Part shown: one piece after another, positions 20,677-30,028 of the stretch | How positions within the stretch are numbered: the first letter of the stretch is position 1 | How the letters are laid out: each line of letters starts with the position of its first letter | Assembly (NCBI GenBank): GCA_025462735.1 | Contig: JAOAPC010000018.1 | Location: 124,001-188,000 of the forward strand | DNA: 64,000 nt | Source of the DNA: Acidobacteriaceae bacterium | Lineage (GTDB): Bacteria > Acidobacteriota > Terriglobia > Terriglobales > Acidobacteriaceae | Direction of reading: 5' to 3' | Notes under the pieces: generated by a model | Told to the model about the DNA's origin: nothing | The model's input: only the letters and a program-made list of their open reading frames with translations | Databases searched by the model: none | Translations under genes and position numbers: made by a program

Positions 20677-21198
20677 TCAGCCCTCCCTCTTGGTTCGTTC
20701 AACCGATTCAGGCCGCGCCGCCAGCACAACGGCACCCATGATCGCGATCAACACTAAGACTGATGTGACCTCAAACGGCAGCAAAAACTGGTGAAACAGA
20801 AGTTGCGCAATATCCGCGGGATGCCCCGGCAGAGCGCCAATTGCCGCGACACCGGCGTTCGAACGCGCGAGTAGTGCCCAGCAGACAATCACCATGCCGG
20901 CGAGAACAGCGGGAATGCCCAACAGCCATGCCACACGGCTGCCGCTGGTGCGTTCTTCCTCTCCCGCATTCAGCAACATGATCACAAATACAAAAAGCAC
21001 CATGACAGCGCCGGCGTAAACGATGACCTGTATGGCGGCGACGAATTCCGCGCCCAACAAAAGAAATTCGACCGCCAGCGCTCCCATCACTACCACCAAC
21101 GACAGCGCGCTGTTGATGGGATGGCGCTGCAACAGCAGGTTCACGGCGCCTCCCACGCAGACCAAACCGAACACCGAAAATAAAATCAGATGAAGCAT
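20677..21198 (-). CDS. nuoJ: NADH-quinone oxidoreductase subunit J
   Basis: Membrane subunit with five helices. I take the ATG at 21198 (MLHLILFSVFGLVCVGG, 173 residues). The open frame extends to 21237, but that extension translates a palindromic repeat and adds non-family sequence. Conserved VIVYAGAVMVLFVFVIMLLN holds the helix-3 region that interacts with NuoK. The gene normally found directly upstream, nuoI, is absent; nuoH lies 43 bp upstream. Confidence 0.92.
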   Translation of the reverse strand: MLHLILFSVFGLVCVGGAVNLLLQRHPINSALSLVVVMGALAVEFLLLGAEFVAAIQVIVYAGAVMVLFVFVIMLLNAGEEERTSGSRVAWLLGIPAVLAGMVIVCWALLARSNAGVAAIGALPGHPADIAQLLFHQFLLPFEVTSVLVLIAIMGAVVLAARPESVERTKREG

Positions 21199-21213
21199 AG
21201 AAAAGCAGTGTAG

Positions 21214-21233
21214 GGCGGACGACCTTGTCCGCC
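21214..21233. repeat. GC-rich palindrome in the nuoH-nuoJ spacer
   Basis: GGCGGAC and GTCCGCC, 7-bp arms with a 6-base loop. The same core occurs inside the glycosyltransferase gene at 30363-30384. It fills the spot where nuoI is normally located. Confidence 0.6.
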
Positions 21234-21241
21234 ACAATTCG

Positions 21242-22282
21242 TTACGGTTTTAACACCACGACCAACGCCGTCACCACCAGATTCGCAATTGCCAGCGGTA
21301 ACAAAAACTTCCAACCAAACGCCATCAGCTGGTCATAACGAAAACGCGGCAACGTCCCGCGTACCCAGATATAAACAAACAGAAATCCAAAAACGCGCAG
21401 GAAAAACCAGAGCAACGGCAAAAGTTGCTGCAGCCAACTGGGGCCAAATAGCGGGCCACTCCACCCGCCTAAAAACAGCAGCGACGCCAGGCACGCCACG
21501 GTGATCATGTTGGCGTACTCCGCCATAAAGAACATGGCGAATTTCATTGCGCTATATTCGGTGTGGTAACCGGCCACCAGTTCGGTCTCAGCTTCCGGCA
21601 GATCGAACGGAATGCGGTTCGTCTCCGCATAAGCAGCCGTCAAATAAATAAAGAAAGCTACAAACTGCCCACCGCGAAAGATGAACCAGTTGGGAATGAA
21701 TCCCCAAAAGTGTCCGGCTTGCGCTTCAACAATTCCGCGAAGACTGAAGGTGCCTGCCAGAATCAAAACGCCGACCAGCGATAACCCTAGAGCAATCTCA
21801 TAGCTCACCATCTGTGCGCTGGCTCGTAGCCCGCCCAGGAGTGAGTACTTGCTATTCGAGGACCATCCCGAAAGCGCAACTCCATAAACCCCGAGCGAAG
21901 TGATGCCCAGCACCACCAACAACCCGATGTTCACGTCCGTAATCTGGAACGGTGTTCGAAAATTTCCAACACTGAACCAATTACCGAACGGAATCACCGC
22001 AATCGAAGTCACAGCAAAAATAACCGCGAGCATCGGTGCCGCGATATACAGCGGCTTGTAGACGTGCGGCGGCGTCAGGTCCTCTTTGAATAGAAATTTG
22101 ATTCCGTCCGCTGCTGGTTGCAAAAGGCCGAAGGGCCCGACGCGAGTGGGGCCCCAGCGGTTCTGCATGTGTCCGACAACTTTGCGCTCAAGCCAGACGG
22201 TATAAGCCACCGCTGTTAGAAGAACAAACAGCACTAGCGCAGTCTTAATCACAGAAACGATGATGAAGGTCGTGATATTCAA
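21242..22282 (-). CDS. nuoH: NADH-quinone oxidoreductase subunit H
   Basis: Membrane subunit that forms much of the quinone-binding chamber, 346 residues and about eight helices. Family signatures are [56 protein letters not shown] and [19 protein letters not shown], with the acidic residues of the E-channel preserved. Confidence 0.95.
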   Translation of the reverse strand: MNITTFIIVSVIKTALVLFVLLTAVAYTVWLERKVVGHMQNRWGPTRVGPFGLLQPAADGIKFLFKEDLTPPHVYKPLYIAAPMLAVIFAVTSIAVIPFGNWFSVGNFRTPFQITDVNIGLLVVLGITSLGVYGVALSGWSSNSKYSLLGGLRASAQMVSYEIALGLSLVGVLILAGTFSLRGIVEAQAGHFWGFIPNWFIFRGGQFVAFFIYLTAAYAETNRIPFDLPEAETELVAGYHTEYSAMKFAMFFMAEYANMITVACLASLLFLGGWSGPLFGPSWLQQLLPLLWFFLRVFGFLFVYIWVRGTLPRFRYDQLMAFGWKFLLPLAIANLVVTALVVVLKP

Positions 22283-22302
22283 TTGGCTAGTTCCTAGTGA
22301 TC

Positions 22303-22427
22303 GGTGTTCAGTGGCTAGTAATCAGACCTAACATCGGCGTTGTGCGTTCTCCCGCAAAACGTGTTCAAGTTATCTCGTGCGACTTCTGGAAAAAATACTG
22401 ACCACCGACATCTAGCCGCTGACCACC
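22303..22427. repeat. Imperfect palindrome in the nuoG-nuoH spacer
   Basis: GGTGTTCAGTGGCTAG at 22303-22318 pairs with CTAGCCGCTGACCACC at 22412-22427, 14 of 16 positions. The two arms nearly fill the 149-bp gap. No open frame of interest is seen between them. Confidence 0.5.
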
Positions 22428-22431
22428 TGTT

Positions 22432-24783
22432 TCAATCTGTTGGGACTGCATCTGCCGGCTCAGGATCCTTGTTCTCAATAACAGAATTCAAGGTTCGCGA
22501 ATATCTCCCCAATGTTCCCGAGCTGAAGAGATTATTTTTCGCAGGTACGATCAGCTCCGGATTCTGCACCGTTCCAGGACCCATCGCAGCAATCGAAGTA
22601 TGCTGATCGTTCCCCGCCAGCAACTCGGTCCTCGAAACGTCGTATCCAGGCACCAGTCGCTGGATCTCATCTAGTGTCGCGACAGGATCGAACGGGCTCA
22701 TCTTCGGTTCCAGGCCATTCGCTTCGAGCCAGACGGCGTGTTGGTCAGCTTCGCCCGACTGCGCCCCGCGCGATTGGCCCATGTCGGCATGCACTCCGTG
22801 ACCGAATGGCACGAGTTTGCGCACATCGAAGCCGATGGCGTCAGCGATACGGACGATCATCTCGAAATCCGGCTTTGCGGTCGTGACCTCGCCAGCCTTT
22901 TTCAAAATTTGAATGTCGCCACAGGTGTTGGTGAACGTCCCAGCCTTTTCGTATGCATTTGCCGCCGGCAAAACCACGTCCGCCAGCGCAGCGGTTTCGG
23001 TCAGGAACATATCTTGCACTACTACAAAAGTGTTCTTCAGAGTGGAGGGATTAACATTCAGCCTTCCAACCGGGTTCGCGCCGATCACATACAGTGCCTT
23101 CAGTTGACCGGTTTTCGTAGCCTCGAACATTTGCCCGATGTTCATTCCGGGTGCTGCTGGCGTAATTTTCCATTCTTGGTGGAACTTGCCAGCACCTGAA
23201 ACCGGGAAATATCCGGGAAGGAGATCGGGATAAAGACCCATGTCGGCTGCGCCACGCGAGTTGGCGTAATCGCCCAGGCAGAGTAGCTTGGCGCCAGGCA
23301 CGCTCGCTGCAAATCTCGCAAGAGCCTGTATGTCTTCCCCGAAAATTTCCGAACCAAAAATGATCACAAGACCTTGCTCAGCGCGAAGCTTGTCGCGGAC
23401 CGCGTTCCAGCCCTCACGAGTGGCGAAGGAAGCGAGAGATTCATCTCCACCTAAAAACTCCGTGAAGTCAGTTTCCGAAGTCACCTGAGTGAAACTCGCC
23501 GCCTGCCTCCGCAGCTTGATGGGGCGACTATTCACGACATAAAGCCGCGCGTTGTGTAGCCGCACATTGTTTCGGATTTGCCACGCAAGCAGCGGGTGCT
23601 CCTCAGTGGGATCATTCCCAATTAGAAGAATCGCCGACGCGTTATATACGTCGCGCATGCTCGCGGTCGCGCCGGACTTGCCGTGCAGCGCGGCAGCAAA
23701 AGCAGGGAAGTCCGCGGTGCGGTGGTGGTCAATGTTGTTCGTTCCCAGCGCCACGCGAGCGAATTTCTGAAGAAGATAATTTTCTTCATTCGTCGTCCGG
23801 GTCGAGCCGATCACGCCGATTGCCCGTCCGCCTTCTCGATCGAGAACTTCCTTGAACCGCCGACCGACAAATTCGAAAGCTTCTTCCCAGGTCGCGGGAA
23901 CCAGTCGTCCGCCTTTGCGTATCAGCGGCTGCGTGAGCCGGTCCTCGTTATTCGCAAAATCGAAAGCGTAGCGCCCTTTAATACAAAGGAAGTCGCCATT
24001 GATTCCGCTTTTATCGCGATTGTCTCCGCGAACGATTTCCATGCCGGTATCGGATCGCCGAACCCCGAGCGTTGTCTTGCATCCGTCAGCACAGTGCGTG
24101 CAGGTGGTGCCGACATGTTTCATCTCCCATGGCCGCGTCTTGTAGCGGTACGCGCCCGAGGTCAGCGCTCCCACTGGGCAGATGTCAATGCACATGCCGC
24201 ACTCTTCGCACTCAAGATGATCTTGTTTGTTCGGGACAATGGTTGAAACTGCGCCGCGGTTGTCCACGCCAAGCGCCCAAACATCCATGCCCTCGCCACA
24301 AACGCGCACGCAGCGATAGCACAAAATGCAGCGCGGACGATCGAAGTAAACCACCGGCGACCACTGCTGCTCATCGCGATGCTGCTTCAGTTCGATGAAC
24401 TTCGACTCGGCCGCTCCGTATGAGAACGTCATGTCCTGCAGTTCGCACTCGCCACCCGCGTCGCAAACCGGACAGTCCAGCGGATGGTTGCCAAGCAGCA
24501 TCTCGACCATGCTCTTGCGCGCCTGGCGAATCTCATCACTGTCGGTGACGACCACCATGCCTTCGGTGATGCCCGTCGTACAAGCTGTCTGCAGCTTGGG
24601 CATCTTCTCTACCCGTACCAGGCACATGCGACACGCGCCTTGCAGCGAGAGATTCGGGTAATAACAGAATGAAGGCACCTCAATACCGACTGTCTTGCAG
24701 GCTTCGATCAGCAGGGTTCCTGCAGGTGCGGCCACGGGCTTGCCATCAACTGTGATGTTTACGAGTTTGGGTGCGTCAGCCAT
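22432..24783 (-). CDS. nuoG: NADH-quinone oxidoreductase subunit G
   Basis: Fe-S subunit of the peripheral arm, 783 residues. The 2Fe-2S ferredoxin domain has Cys40, 51, 54 and 68. The His-Cys3 cluster N5 is in HPLDCPVCDAGGEC, the 4Fe-4S motifs in CILCYRCVRVC and CEECGMCIDICPVGAL, and the ligands of an N7-type cluster in CTHCADGC plus a downstream Cys in FLCIKGR. The rest is a molybdopterin-oxidoreductase-like domain. It should pass electrons from NuoE/F towards NuoI and NuoB, which are not encoded here. Confidence 0.95.
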   Translation of the reverse strand: MADAPKLVNITVDGKPVAAPAGTLLIEACKTVGIEVPSFCYYPNLSLQGACRMCLVRVEKMPKLQTACTTGITEGMVVVTDSDEIRQARKSMVEMLLGNHPLDCPVCDAGGECELQDMTFSYGAAESKFIELKQHRDEQQWSPVVYFDRPRCILCYRCVRVCGEGMDVWALGVDNRGAVSTIVPNKQDHLECEECGMCIDICPVGALTSGAYRYKTRPWEMKHVGTTCTHCADGCKTTLGVRRSDTGMEIVRGDNRDKSGINGDFLCIKGRYAFDFANNEDRLTQPLIRKGGRLVPATWEEAFEFVGRRFKEVLDREGGRAIGVIGSTRTTNEENYLLQKFARVALGTNNIDHHRTADFPAFAAALHGKSGATASMRDVYNASAILLIGNDPTEEHPLLAWQIRNNVRLHNARLYVVNSRPIKLRRQAASFTQVTSETDFTEFLGGDESLASFATREGWNAVRDKLRAEQGLVIIFGSEIFGEDIQALARFAASVPGAKLLCLGDYANSRGAADMGLYPDLLPGYFPVSGAGKFHQEWKITPAAPGMNIGQMFEATKTGQLKALYVIGANPVGRLNVNPSTLKNTFVVVQDMFLTETAALADVVLPAANAYEKAGTFTNTCGDIQILKKAGEVTTAKPDFEMIVRIADAIGFDVRKLVPFGHGVHADMGQSRGAQSGEADQHAVWLEANGLEPKMSPFDPVATLDEIQRLVPGYDVSRTELLAGNDQHTSIAAMGPGTVQNPELIVPAKNNLFSSGTLGRYSRTLNSVIENKDPEPADAVPTD

Positions 24784-24813
24784 GAAAAGTTAGCTACTAG
24801 CTTTTTAGTTTTT

Positions 24814-24875
24814 CCTCTGTGAAACTCTGTGTCCTCTGTGGTTAAAGCTCTTAAAAACGCGATAACCACACAGGG
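24814..24875. repeat. Word-repeat hairpin (CACAGAGG type) in the nuoF-nuoG spacer
   Basis: Near-tandem copies of CCTCTGTG read towards a central GGTTA, and TAACCACACAGGG follows on the other side, forming a hairpin. Related copies are at 26789-26876, 31817-31914, 55631-55698 and 62142-62248. Confidence 0.65.
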
Positions 24876-24886
24876 CAGCGGAACTT

Positions 24887-26206
24887 CTAAGCAAAAACCG
24901 GCAATTGCTCCACCGTCCCCTTCTTCTCAAACGGGCACGGTCTGCCTTCCAAATGATCTTCAAATTCTTTTCTGAATTTTTTCACAATCGAAATCGTGGG
25001 CAGCGCAGCCGCATCGCCAAGTGGGCAGAACGTCCGGCCCAGCATGTTTTCGGACAAGTACTGAATGTTATCAATGTCTTTCCTAATTCCGCCTCCGCTG
25101 TGGAAACGAGTCAGAGTCTTATCCAGCCAGTCGGTGCCTTCGCGGCAAGGAATGCACCATCCGCAACTTTCATGTTGGTAAAACTTCATGATGCGCAACG
25201 CAAATTTCACCATGCAGGTCGAGTCGTCCACCATCACCACTCCGCCCGAACCAAGCATGCTCCCGGCTTTCATCAGCGTGTCAAAATCCATCGGCAGGTC
25301 GATCTCTTCAGCGGTCAGCAGCGGACAGCTCGATCCTCCCGGTACTACCGCCTTCAGCTTGCGGCCGTTAGGAATCCCGCCACCCACCTCATAAATCATT
25401 TTCTTGAGGTTGTAACCCATCGGCAATTCGTAAACTCCGGGCTTGTTCACGTGTCCGCTTAAACAGAACAGCCGGGTGCCGCCATTCTTTGGCGTCCCCA
25501 GATTCGCAAACCATTCCGCGCCTGCCAAAATAATTGGCGGTACACTCGCCAGCGTCTCCGCGTTATTAATGACGGTTGGCCCGCCCCAGAGCCCGACAAC
25601 CGCAGGGAAGGGCGGCCGAATGCGCGGCACCCCGCGCTTGCCTTCGAGCGACTCCATGAGCGCCGACTCTTCACCGACTTCATAAGCGCCCGCACCGCCG
25701 TGCCAATAAACCTCAAAGTCGCGCCCGCTGCCAAAGATATTCTTGCCGAGAAATCCCTTGGCATATGCGTCGGCGATTGCCTTTTGCATAATCTCAAGCA
25801 GATATCGGTACTCGCCGCGAATGTAGATGTATCCGGAACTAGCGCCAACCGCGAGTCCCGCAATGATTACGCCTTCGATGACCGAGTGCGGGTCCTCTTC
25901 AAAAATCAGCCGGTCCTTGCAAGTGCCCGGTTCGCTCTCATCACCATTGCATAAAATATATTTTGGTTTTACGGACTGTTTGGGAACGAACGACCACTTC
26001 AGCCCAGTGTTAAATCCGGCGCCGCCACGCCCGCGTAATCCCGAGTTCTTGACCTCGTTGATGATTGCGTCAGGCTGCATGCCGAGAGCCTTCCGCACAG
26101 CCTTGTAGCCGTCGAGCTCGAGGTAGCGATCGATCTTCGTCGCGCCCTGTCCAAAGCGCTTCGAAACGATACGAACCTCATCGGGATGGGAAACCAGCGT
26201 AGCCAT
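24887..26206 (-). CDS. nuoF: NADH-quinone oxidoreductase subunit F
   Basis: NADH- and FMN-binding subunit, 439 residues. The glycine-rich nucleotide region is GLRGRGGAGFNTGLKW, the FMN/NADH site includes CNGDESEPGTCKDR, and the N3 4Fe-4S cluster ligands are in SCGWCIPCREGT and RTFCPLGDAA. It follows nuoE after an 80-bp spacer that is almost entirely a palindrome. Confidence 0.95.
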   Translation of the reverse strand: MATLVSHPDEVRIVSKRFGQGATKIDRYLELDGYKAVRKALGMQPDAIINEVKNSGLRGRGGAGFNTGLKWSFVPKQSVKPKYILCNGDESEPGTCKDRLIFEEDPHSVIEGVIIAGLAVGASSGYIYIRGEYRYLLEIMQKAIADAYAKGFLGKNIFGSGRDFEVYWHGGAGAYEVGEESALMESLEGKRGVPRIRPPFPAVVGLWGGPTVINNAETLASVPPIILAGAEWFANLGTPKNGGTRLFCLSGHVNKPGVYELPMGYNLKKMIYEVGGGIPNGRKLKAVVPGGSSCPLLTAEEIDLPMDFDTLMKAGSMLGSGGVVMVDDSTCMVKFALRIMKFYQHESCGWCIPCREGTDWLDKTLTRFHSGGGIRKDIDNIQYLSENMLGRTFCPLGDAAALPTISIVKKFRKEFEDHLEGRPCPFEKKGTVEQLPVFA

Positions 26207-26208
26207 TT

Positions 26209-26286
26209 GAATGCAGAATTTAGAAGTAGGAATGCAGAACTAATTGCGGTCCACATTCTGCATTCTGACTTCTAAATTCTGACTTC
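26209..26286. repeat. Imperfect palindrome in the nuoE-nuoF spacer
   Basis: Arms at 26209-26239 and 26256-26286 match at 27 of 31 positions. Each arm is built from short related words (GAATGCAGAATT, TAGAAGT). The right arm ends at the base next to the nuoE stop. Confidence 0.65.
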
Positions 26287-26766
26287 CTACTGCACTTTCT
26301 TTCTATATTCGTCCAAAACCCTGTCCATCGTCTCCGTTGTCAGGTTCTCGTGGAAGTCATAGTTGACCTGCACTGCCGGCGCCCAACTGCATGCGCCGAT
26401 GCATTCGACATGCTCAAATGAAAACAAACCATCAGGAGTCGTGCCCTTGTGACCGATTCCCAGCTTCTTTTCGCAGTGCTCGATCAGTTCGTCGGCACCG
26501 CGCAGCAAGCACGAGATATTTCTGCACACCTGAACATTAAATTTTCCGCGCGGCTTGGTTGTTAGCATTGAGTAGTAGCTGATCACATTGCGCACATCGA
26601 GCTCAGTCAGATCCAATCGGCTGGCGATTTCCGCGATGACTTCCTCGGACAAGAATCCAACCTCGTCCTGCGCATAAAGAAGCGTCGGAACAAGGACTGA
26701 CCGTTTCGTCGGATAATGCGTCAGCATCTCCGTGAAACGTTGTTCGAATTGATCAGAGAATCTCAT
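26287..26766 (-). CDS. nuoE: NADH-quinone oxidoreductase subunit E
   Basis: Thioredoxin-fold subunit carrying the 2Fe-2S cluster N1a, 159 residues. The four ligands lie in VQVCRNISC and HVECIGACSW. The N-terminal helical part (KRSVLVPTLLYAQDEVGFLS) is typical. It lies between nuoD and nuoF in the usual order. Confidence 0.95.
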   Translation of the reverse strand: MRFSDQFEQRFTEMLTHYPTKRSVLVPTLLYAQDEVGFLSEEVIAEIASRLDLTELDVRNVISYYSMLTTKPRGKFNVQVCRNISCLLRGADELIEHCEKKLGIGHKGTTPDGLFSFEHVECIGACSWAPAVQVNYDFHENLTTETMDRVLDEYRKKVQ

Positions 26767-26788
26767 CTGAGCTCAACTTTCCGTGCAT

Positions 26789-26876
26789 CTTCTGCGTTTT
26801 CTCTGCGACTTCTGCGGTTAAAATCTTGGAAAAAAGCCTTTAACCGCAGAGAACGCGGAGAATCCGCAAAAAGAAG
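26789..26876. repeat. Word-repeat hairpin (CGCAGAG type) in the nuoD-nuoE spacer
   Basis: CTTCTGCG-like words lead into CTGCGGTTAAA and are mirrored by TTTAACCGCAGAGAACGC and further GCGGAGAA/CCGCAAAA words. It occupies nearly the whole 121-bp spacer. Confidence 0.65.
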
Positions 26877-26887
26877 ATCGCCGAGAA

Positions 26888-28099
26888 CTACCTGTCTATC
26901 TCTCCCAACACAATATCGATACTTCCAATCGCCGCCACCACATCCGCGAGTAGTCGGCCTTCGCACATCTTCGGCAAAGTTTGCATATTCGCCAGGCAAG
27001 CAGCGCGCATGTGGACGCGATACGGTTTCGCCGAGCCATCGCTCACGATGTAATAGCCCATCTCGCCCCGTGGCGATTCGACCGCTTGATAGACCTCGCC
27101 TTCCGGCACCGCGAAGCCTTCAGTGACAATCTTGAAGTGGTAGATGAGCGCTTCCATCTCCGTCTTCATCTTCTCGCGATCGGGCAGCACAACCTTCGGC
27201 GCATTGGCCTTGACCGGGCCCGATGGTATGCCGTCGAGCGTCTGCTGCACAATGCCAATCGACTCGCGCAGCTCCCGCACTCGGCACAAGTATCGATCAA
27301 AAACGTCGCCTTCTTTACCCAGCGGCACGTTGAATTTGAAGTTCTCGTATCCCGTGTAGGGCATGTCGCGGCGCAGGTCGATGTCCACGCCACTGCCGCG
27401 CAAAGTTGGACCGCTGGCACCCAGCGCAATCGCATCCTCAGCAGAAATCGTCGCCACGCCTTTAGTTCGCATCATCCAGATCGGATTGCCCGTGAGCAAG
27501 CCTTCGTACTCATCCACCTTGGAAGGGAACCGGTTCGCAAACTTGCGCACTCGATCGAAAAAGTCGAGTGGCGGCTCCAGCGCAACTCCGCCTATGCGGA
27601 AGTACGAGGTCATCATGCGCTGGCCGCTGATCGCCTCAAACAGCCGCAGAATGTCTTCGCGCTCGCGGAAGCAATAAAGGAACACCGTCATCGCGCCGAT
27701 GTCCATGGCGTGAGTGCCCAGCCACACCAGATGCGAGTTGATGCGCGTCAGCTCATTCATCATCACGCGCAGCCACTGTGCTCTCGGTGGAATTTCCAAC
27801 CCGAGCAGCTTCTCAACGGCGAGCGCGTAGCACAGGTTGTTCGTCAACGGGCAGAGATAATCGATGCGATCGGTGAGCGGCACGACCTGGTGGTAGAACT
27901 TCGCTTCACAGGTTTTCTCAATTCCTGTGTGCAGGAAGCCGATGTCCGGCATCATGCGCACCACGGTCTCACCATCGATCTCGAGCAGCAGACGCAACAC
28001 CCCATGCGTGGACGGGTGCTGCGGCCCCATGTTCAGGATCATGGTCTTGTCCTGACCGGGTTCTAGCGCGGGTGTGGGAGTGAGGTGGGCCATAACCAA
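26888..28099 (-). CDS. nuoD: NADH-quinone oxidoreductase subunit D
   Basis: 49-kDa-type subunit that forms the quinone reduction site together with NuoB, 403 residues. Conserved GPQHPSTHGVLRL contains the quinone-contacting His, and GFLHTGIEKTCE and the C-terminal end LGEIDR are canonical. The gene begins 4 bp after nuoC. Confidence 0.95.
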   Translation of the reverse strand: MVMAHLTPTPALEPGQDKTMILNMGPQHPSTHGVLRLLLEIDGETVVRMMPDIGFLHTGIEKTCEAKFYHQVVPLTDRIDYLCPLTNNLCYALAVEKLLGLEIPPRAQWLRVMMNELTRINSHLVWLGTHAMDIGAMTVFLYCFREREDILRLFEAISGQRMMTSYFRIGGVALEPPLDFFDRVRKFANRFPSKVDEYEGLLTGNPIWMMRTKGVATISAEDAIALGASGPTLRGSGVDIDLRRDMPYTGYENFKFNVPLGKEGDVFDRYLCRVRELRESIGIVQQTLDGIPSGPVKANAPKVVLPDREKMKTEMEALIYHFKIVTEGFAVPEGEVYQAVESPRGEMGYYIVSDGSAKPYRVHMRAACLANMQTLPKMCEGRLLADVVAAIGSIDIVLGEIDR

Positions 28100-28103
28100 A
28101 AAC

Positions 28104-28601
28104 TTACCTGTAGCCCTCCACCGGATAGTCTTTCCTGAGCGGGTGGCCTTCCCAATTTTCCGGCATCAGCAGGCGACGCAAATAAGGATGGCCATTGAAC
28201 CGGACGCCGAATAGATCAAATACTTCGCGTTCGAAATAATTTGCCCCTGGCCAAACAGAGGTCAGCGAATCTAGCGCCGGCGTTTCGCCGCTCAGCTTCA
28301 CCTTCAGGCGCACTCGTTCTTTGTTGGGAATCGAAAATAGATGATAGATCACCTCAAAACGCGGTTCTGAGGGATACCAATCCACGCAAGTGATGTCGGA
28401 CAAATAATTGAATGGGCAGTTCGCGTTGTCTCTTAGGAGGGCGCAAGCTTGGCGGATTGCCGAGCGCTCGATGCAGATCGTCATCTCCTCGCGATCGAAC
28501 TTCACACCCTCAACCGCCTTCGGGTTCCAACCCACTAGGCGGGCTACCGCGGGGTGTCCTTTCAGTTGCTCGATGTCGGTCACGGCGGGAGCGAGTGCCA
28601 T
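28104..28601 (-). CDS. nuoC: NADH-quinone oxidoreductase subunit C
   Basis: 30-kDa-type subunit, 165 residues from the ATG at 28601 ([15 protein letters not shown]). The longer frame to 28742 overlaps nuoA and adds non-family sequence. Signature: [20 protein letters not shown] followed by [19 protein letters not shown]. The start codon shares one base with the nuoA stop (TGATG), so nuoA and nuoC are directly fused in the operon with no room for nuoB. Confidence 0.93.
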   Translation of the reverse strand: MALAPAVTDIEQLKGHPAVARLVGWNPKAVEGVKFDREEMTICIERSAIRQACALLRDNANCPFNYLSDITCVDWYPSEPRFEVIYHLFSIPNKERVRLKVKLSGETPALDSLTSVWPGANYFEREVFDLFGVRFNGHPYLRRLLMPENWEGHPLRKDYPVEGYR

Positions 28602-29098
28602 CAGAGCCCACCCTTTCCTGCAACCCCGACCAGTTCTGGCTCCGGTTCTTGGGATGAACCTCCGCTGCGCGTCACGCGTGTGATTCTCGCGGCTTGCGGC
28701 GAAGAAATTGTCAGGCCCCAATCCAGCGCGCCCTTTTTCCATATGTACCAGTAGCCGACTAGCACGATGCCGATGTAGACGAACATCTCAGACAGTCCGA
28801 ACAGTCCCTGTCCCATGCGCTTTAAGTCTTTCAAAATGATCGCCCAGGGATAAAGGAACACCGCTTCCACGTCGAACAGAATGAAGAGCATAGCGACCAT
28901 GTAAAACTTTACCGAGAAGCGTGCGCGGGCGTCGCCGATCGGCGTCATGCCGCATTCGTACGGAGACATTTTCGCCCGCGTCGGCTTGCGGTAGCCAATA
29001 AGCCAGGAGAGCAGCACCAGCGCGCCGGCCAGAGCGCCTGCCAAAAGAAAATGGATCAGGAGCGGCAGGTAGCTGCGGACAAAATCATTGTCGGGCAT
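28601..29098 (-). CDS. nuoA: NADH-quinone oxidoreductase subunit A
   Basis: Membrane subunit with three helices, 165 residues, and first gene of this nuo cluster. Typical motifs: [20 protein letters not shown] and [16 protein letters not shown], with the conserved Asp/Glu pair. It has an additional C-terminal tail of about 35 polar residues after the third helix ([12 protein letters not shown]), longer than in most homologues. Confidence 0.94.
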   Translation of the reverse strand: MPDNDFVRSYLPLLIHFLLAGALAGALVLLSWLIGYRKPTRAKMSPYECGMTPIGDARARFSVKFYMVAMLFILFDVEAVFLYPWAIILKDLKRMGQGLFGLSEMFVYIGIVLVGYWYIWKKGALDWGLTISSPQAARITRVTRSGGSSQEPEPELVGVAGKGGL

Positions 29099-29346
29099 AG
29101 GAAAGCTGAATAAAATTTCGCTGAATAACTAAACGTTCTAGATTAGAGTTCAGGAGAAATAGTGTCAAGCGAGGGAGCGGTGTTTGTGCCCGTTCTCGAA
29201 CGGATCATTACCGGAAAACTGTTATTCCGAGCGAAGTACTTGGATCCGCTTCGTGAATCCAAATCCGCAGTCGAGGAACCTGCTGTTCCGATGCTGGATC
29301 TGATTGCCGCCTCCTTTTCGAGATCTGCTCAAGGCACCGCTGAGTC

Positions 29347-29880
29347 TCACAGCCGGCTTAAATATTCCACGATCTCTTGCTGGCCCCAATTCACTTCGCC
29401 GATGAATTTCCGCCGGATCATGCCGTTGCGATCGATGATGTAAGTCTCGGGAACTTTGAATGTGCCATACTTCGACGAGACGGGCGCTACTACGCCGGTG
29501 TCAGTCCTCTGGCCCGACTCGCGCACTGTGAGCAGATCAATATGATGGTCCTTGAGAAACTTGTGGTAATCGTTGGCATCGTCGTCCAAGCTGACCGCCA
29601 GCACGGTTACATCCTTGCTTTGAAATCTCTTCTGTAGCTGTTCGAGCGACGGCATTTCGTCGACACACGGCGGACACCAGGTCGCCCAGAAATTCAGTAT
29701 CACAATCTTCCCGCGCAACTGGCTCAGGGTAACGCTACGGTCGGAATCTTGAATGGTGAAATTAGGGGCCGCCGTGCCGATGCTCGATGGTTTCGAGTGG
29801 CTATAACAGCCAGTGAGGATCGACAGACCGGCAAGGAAGAGAGCAGAGCGCACGCAGATATAATAAATGGTTCGCAGCAT
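29347..29880 (-). CDS. TlpA/ResA-like thiol-disulfide oxidoreductase lipoprotein
   Basis: Predicted periplasmic membrane-anchored reductase of 177 residues. A lipobox (LSILTGC, Cys25) suggests lipid attachment. The thioredoxin-like AhpC/TSA domain has the redox motif WCPPC in FWATWCPPCVDEMPSL and the cis-Pro in KVPETYIID. The role is probably disulfide reduction in cytochrome c maturation or a related extracytoplasmic task; no ccm genes are near. The 248 bp between it and nuoA hold no credible gene. Confidence 0.85.
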   Translation of the reverse strand: MLRTIYYICVRSALFLAGLSILTGCYSHSKPSSIGTAAPNFTIQDSDRSVTLSQLRGKIVILNFWATWCPPCVDEMPSLEQLQKRFQSKDVTVLAVSLDDDANDYHKFLKDHHIDLLTVRESGQRTDTGVVAPVSSKYGTFKVPETYIIDRNGMIRRKFIGEVNWGQQEIVEYLSRL

Positions 29881-29916
29881 CGCAGACGCTTGCGGCGCTG
29901 CCTACCTTCGTTGGAT

Positions 29917-30003
29917 GTCATTCCGAAGGCCTTCAGGCCTGAGGAATCTGCTGTTTCGCAGCATGAAAGCAGATTCCTCAGCGATGAATCGCCTCAGAAT
30001 GAC
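29917..30003. repeat. 87-bp nested palindrome between the lipoprotein and glycosyltransferase genes
   Basis: Outer ends GTCATTC and GAATGAC, and inner 12-bp arms GAGGAATCTGCT (29941-29952) and AGCAGATTCCTC (29968-29979), form an imperfect hairpin. It sits in the divergent promoter region. Confidence 0.6.
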
Positions 30004-30028
30004 ACTAGCTAAGGGACGTAAGAGGTTC

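Noticed and set aside
29162-29443. 93-codon plus-strand open frame downstream of nuoA
   Set aside because: It overlaps the 3' end of the TlpA-like lipoprotein gene on the other strand and has no family-like motifs; most likely a shadow of that gene.
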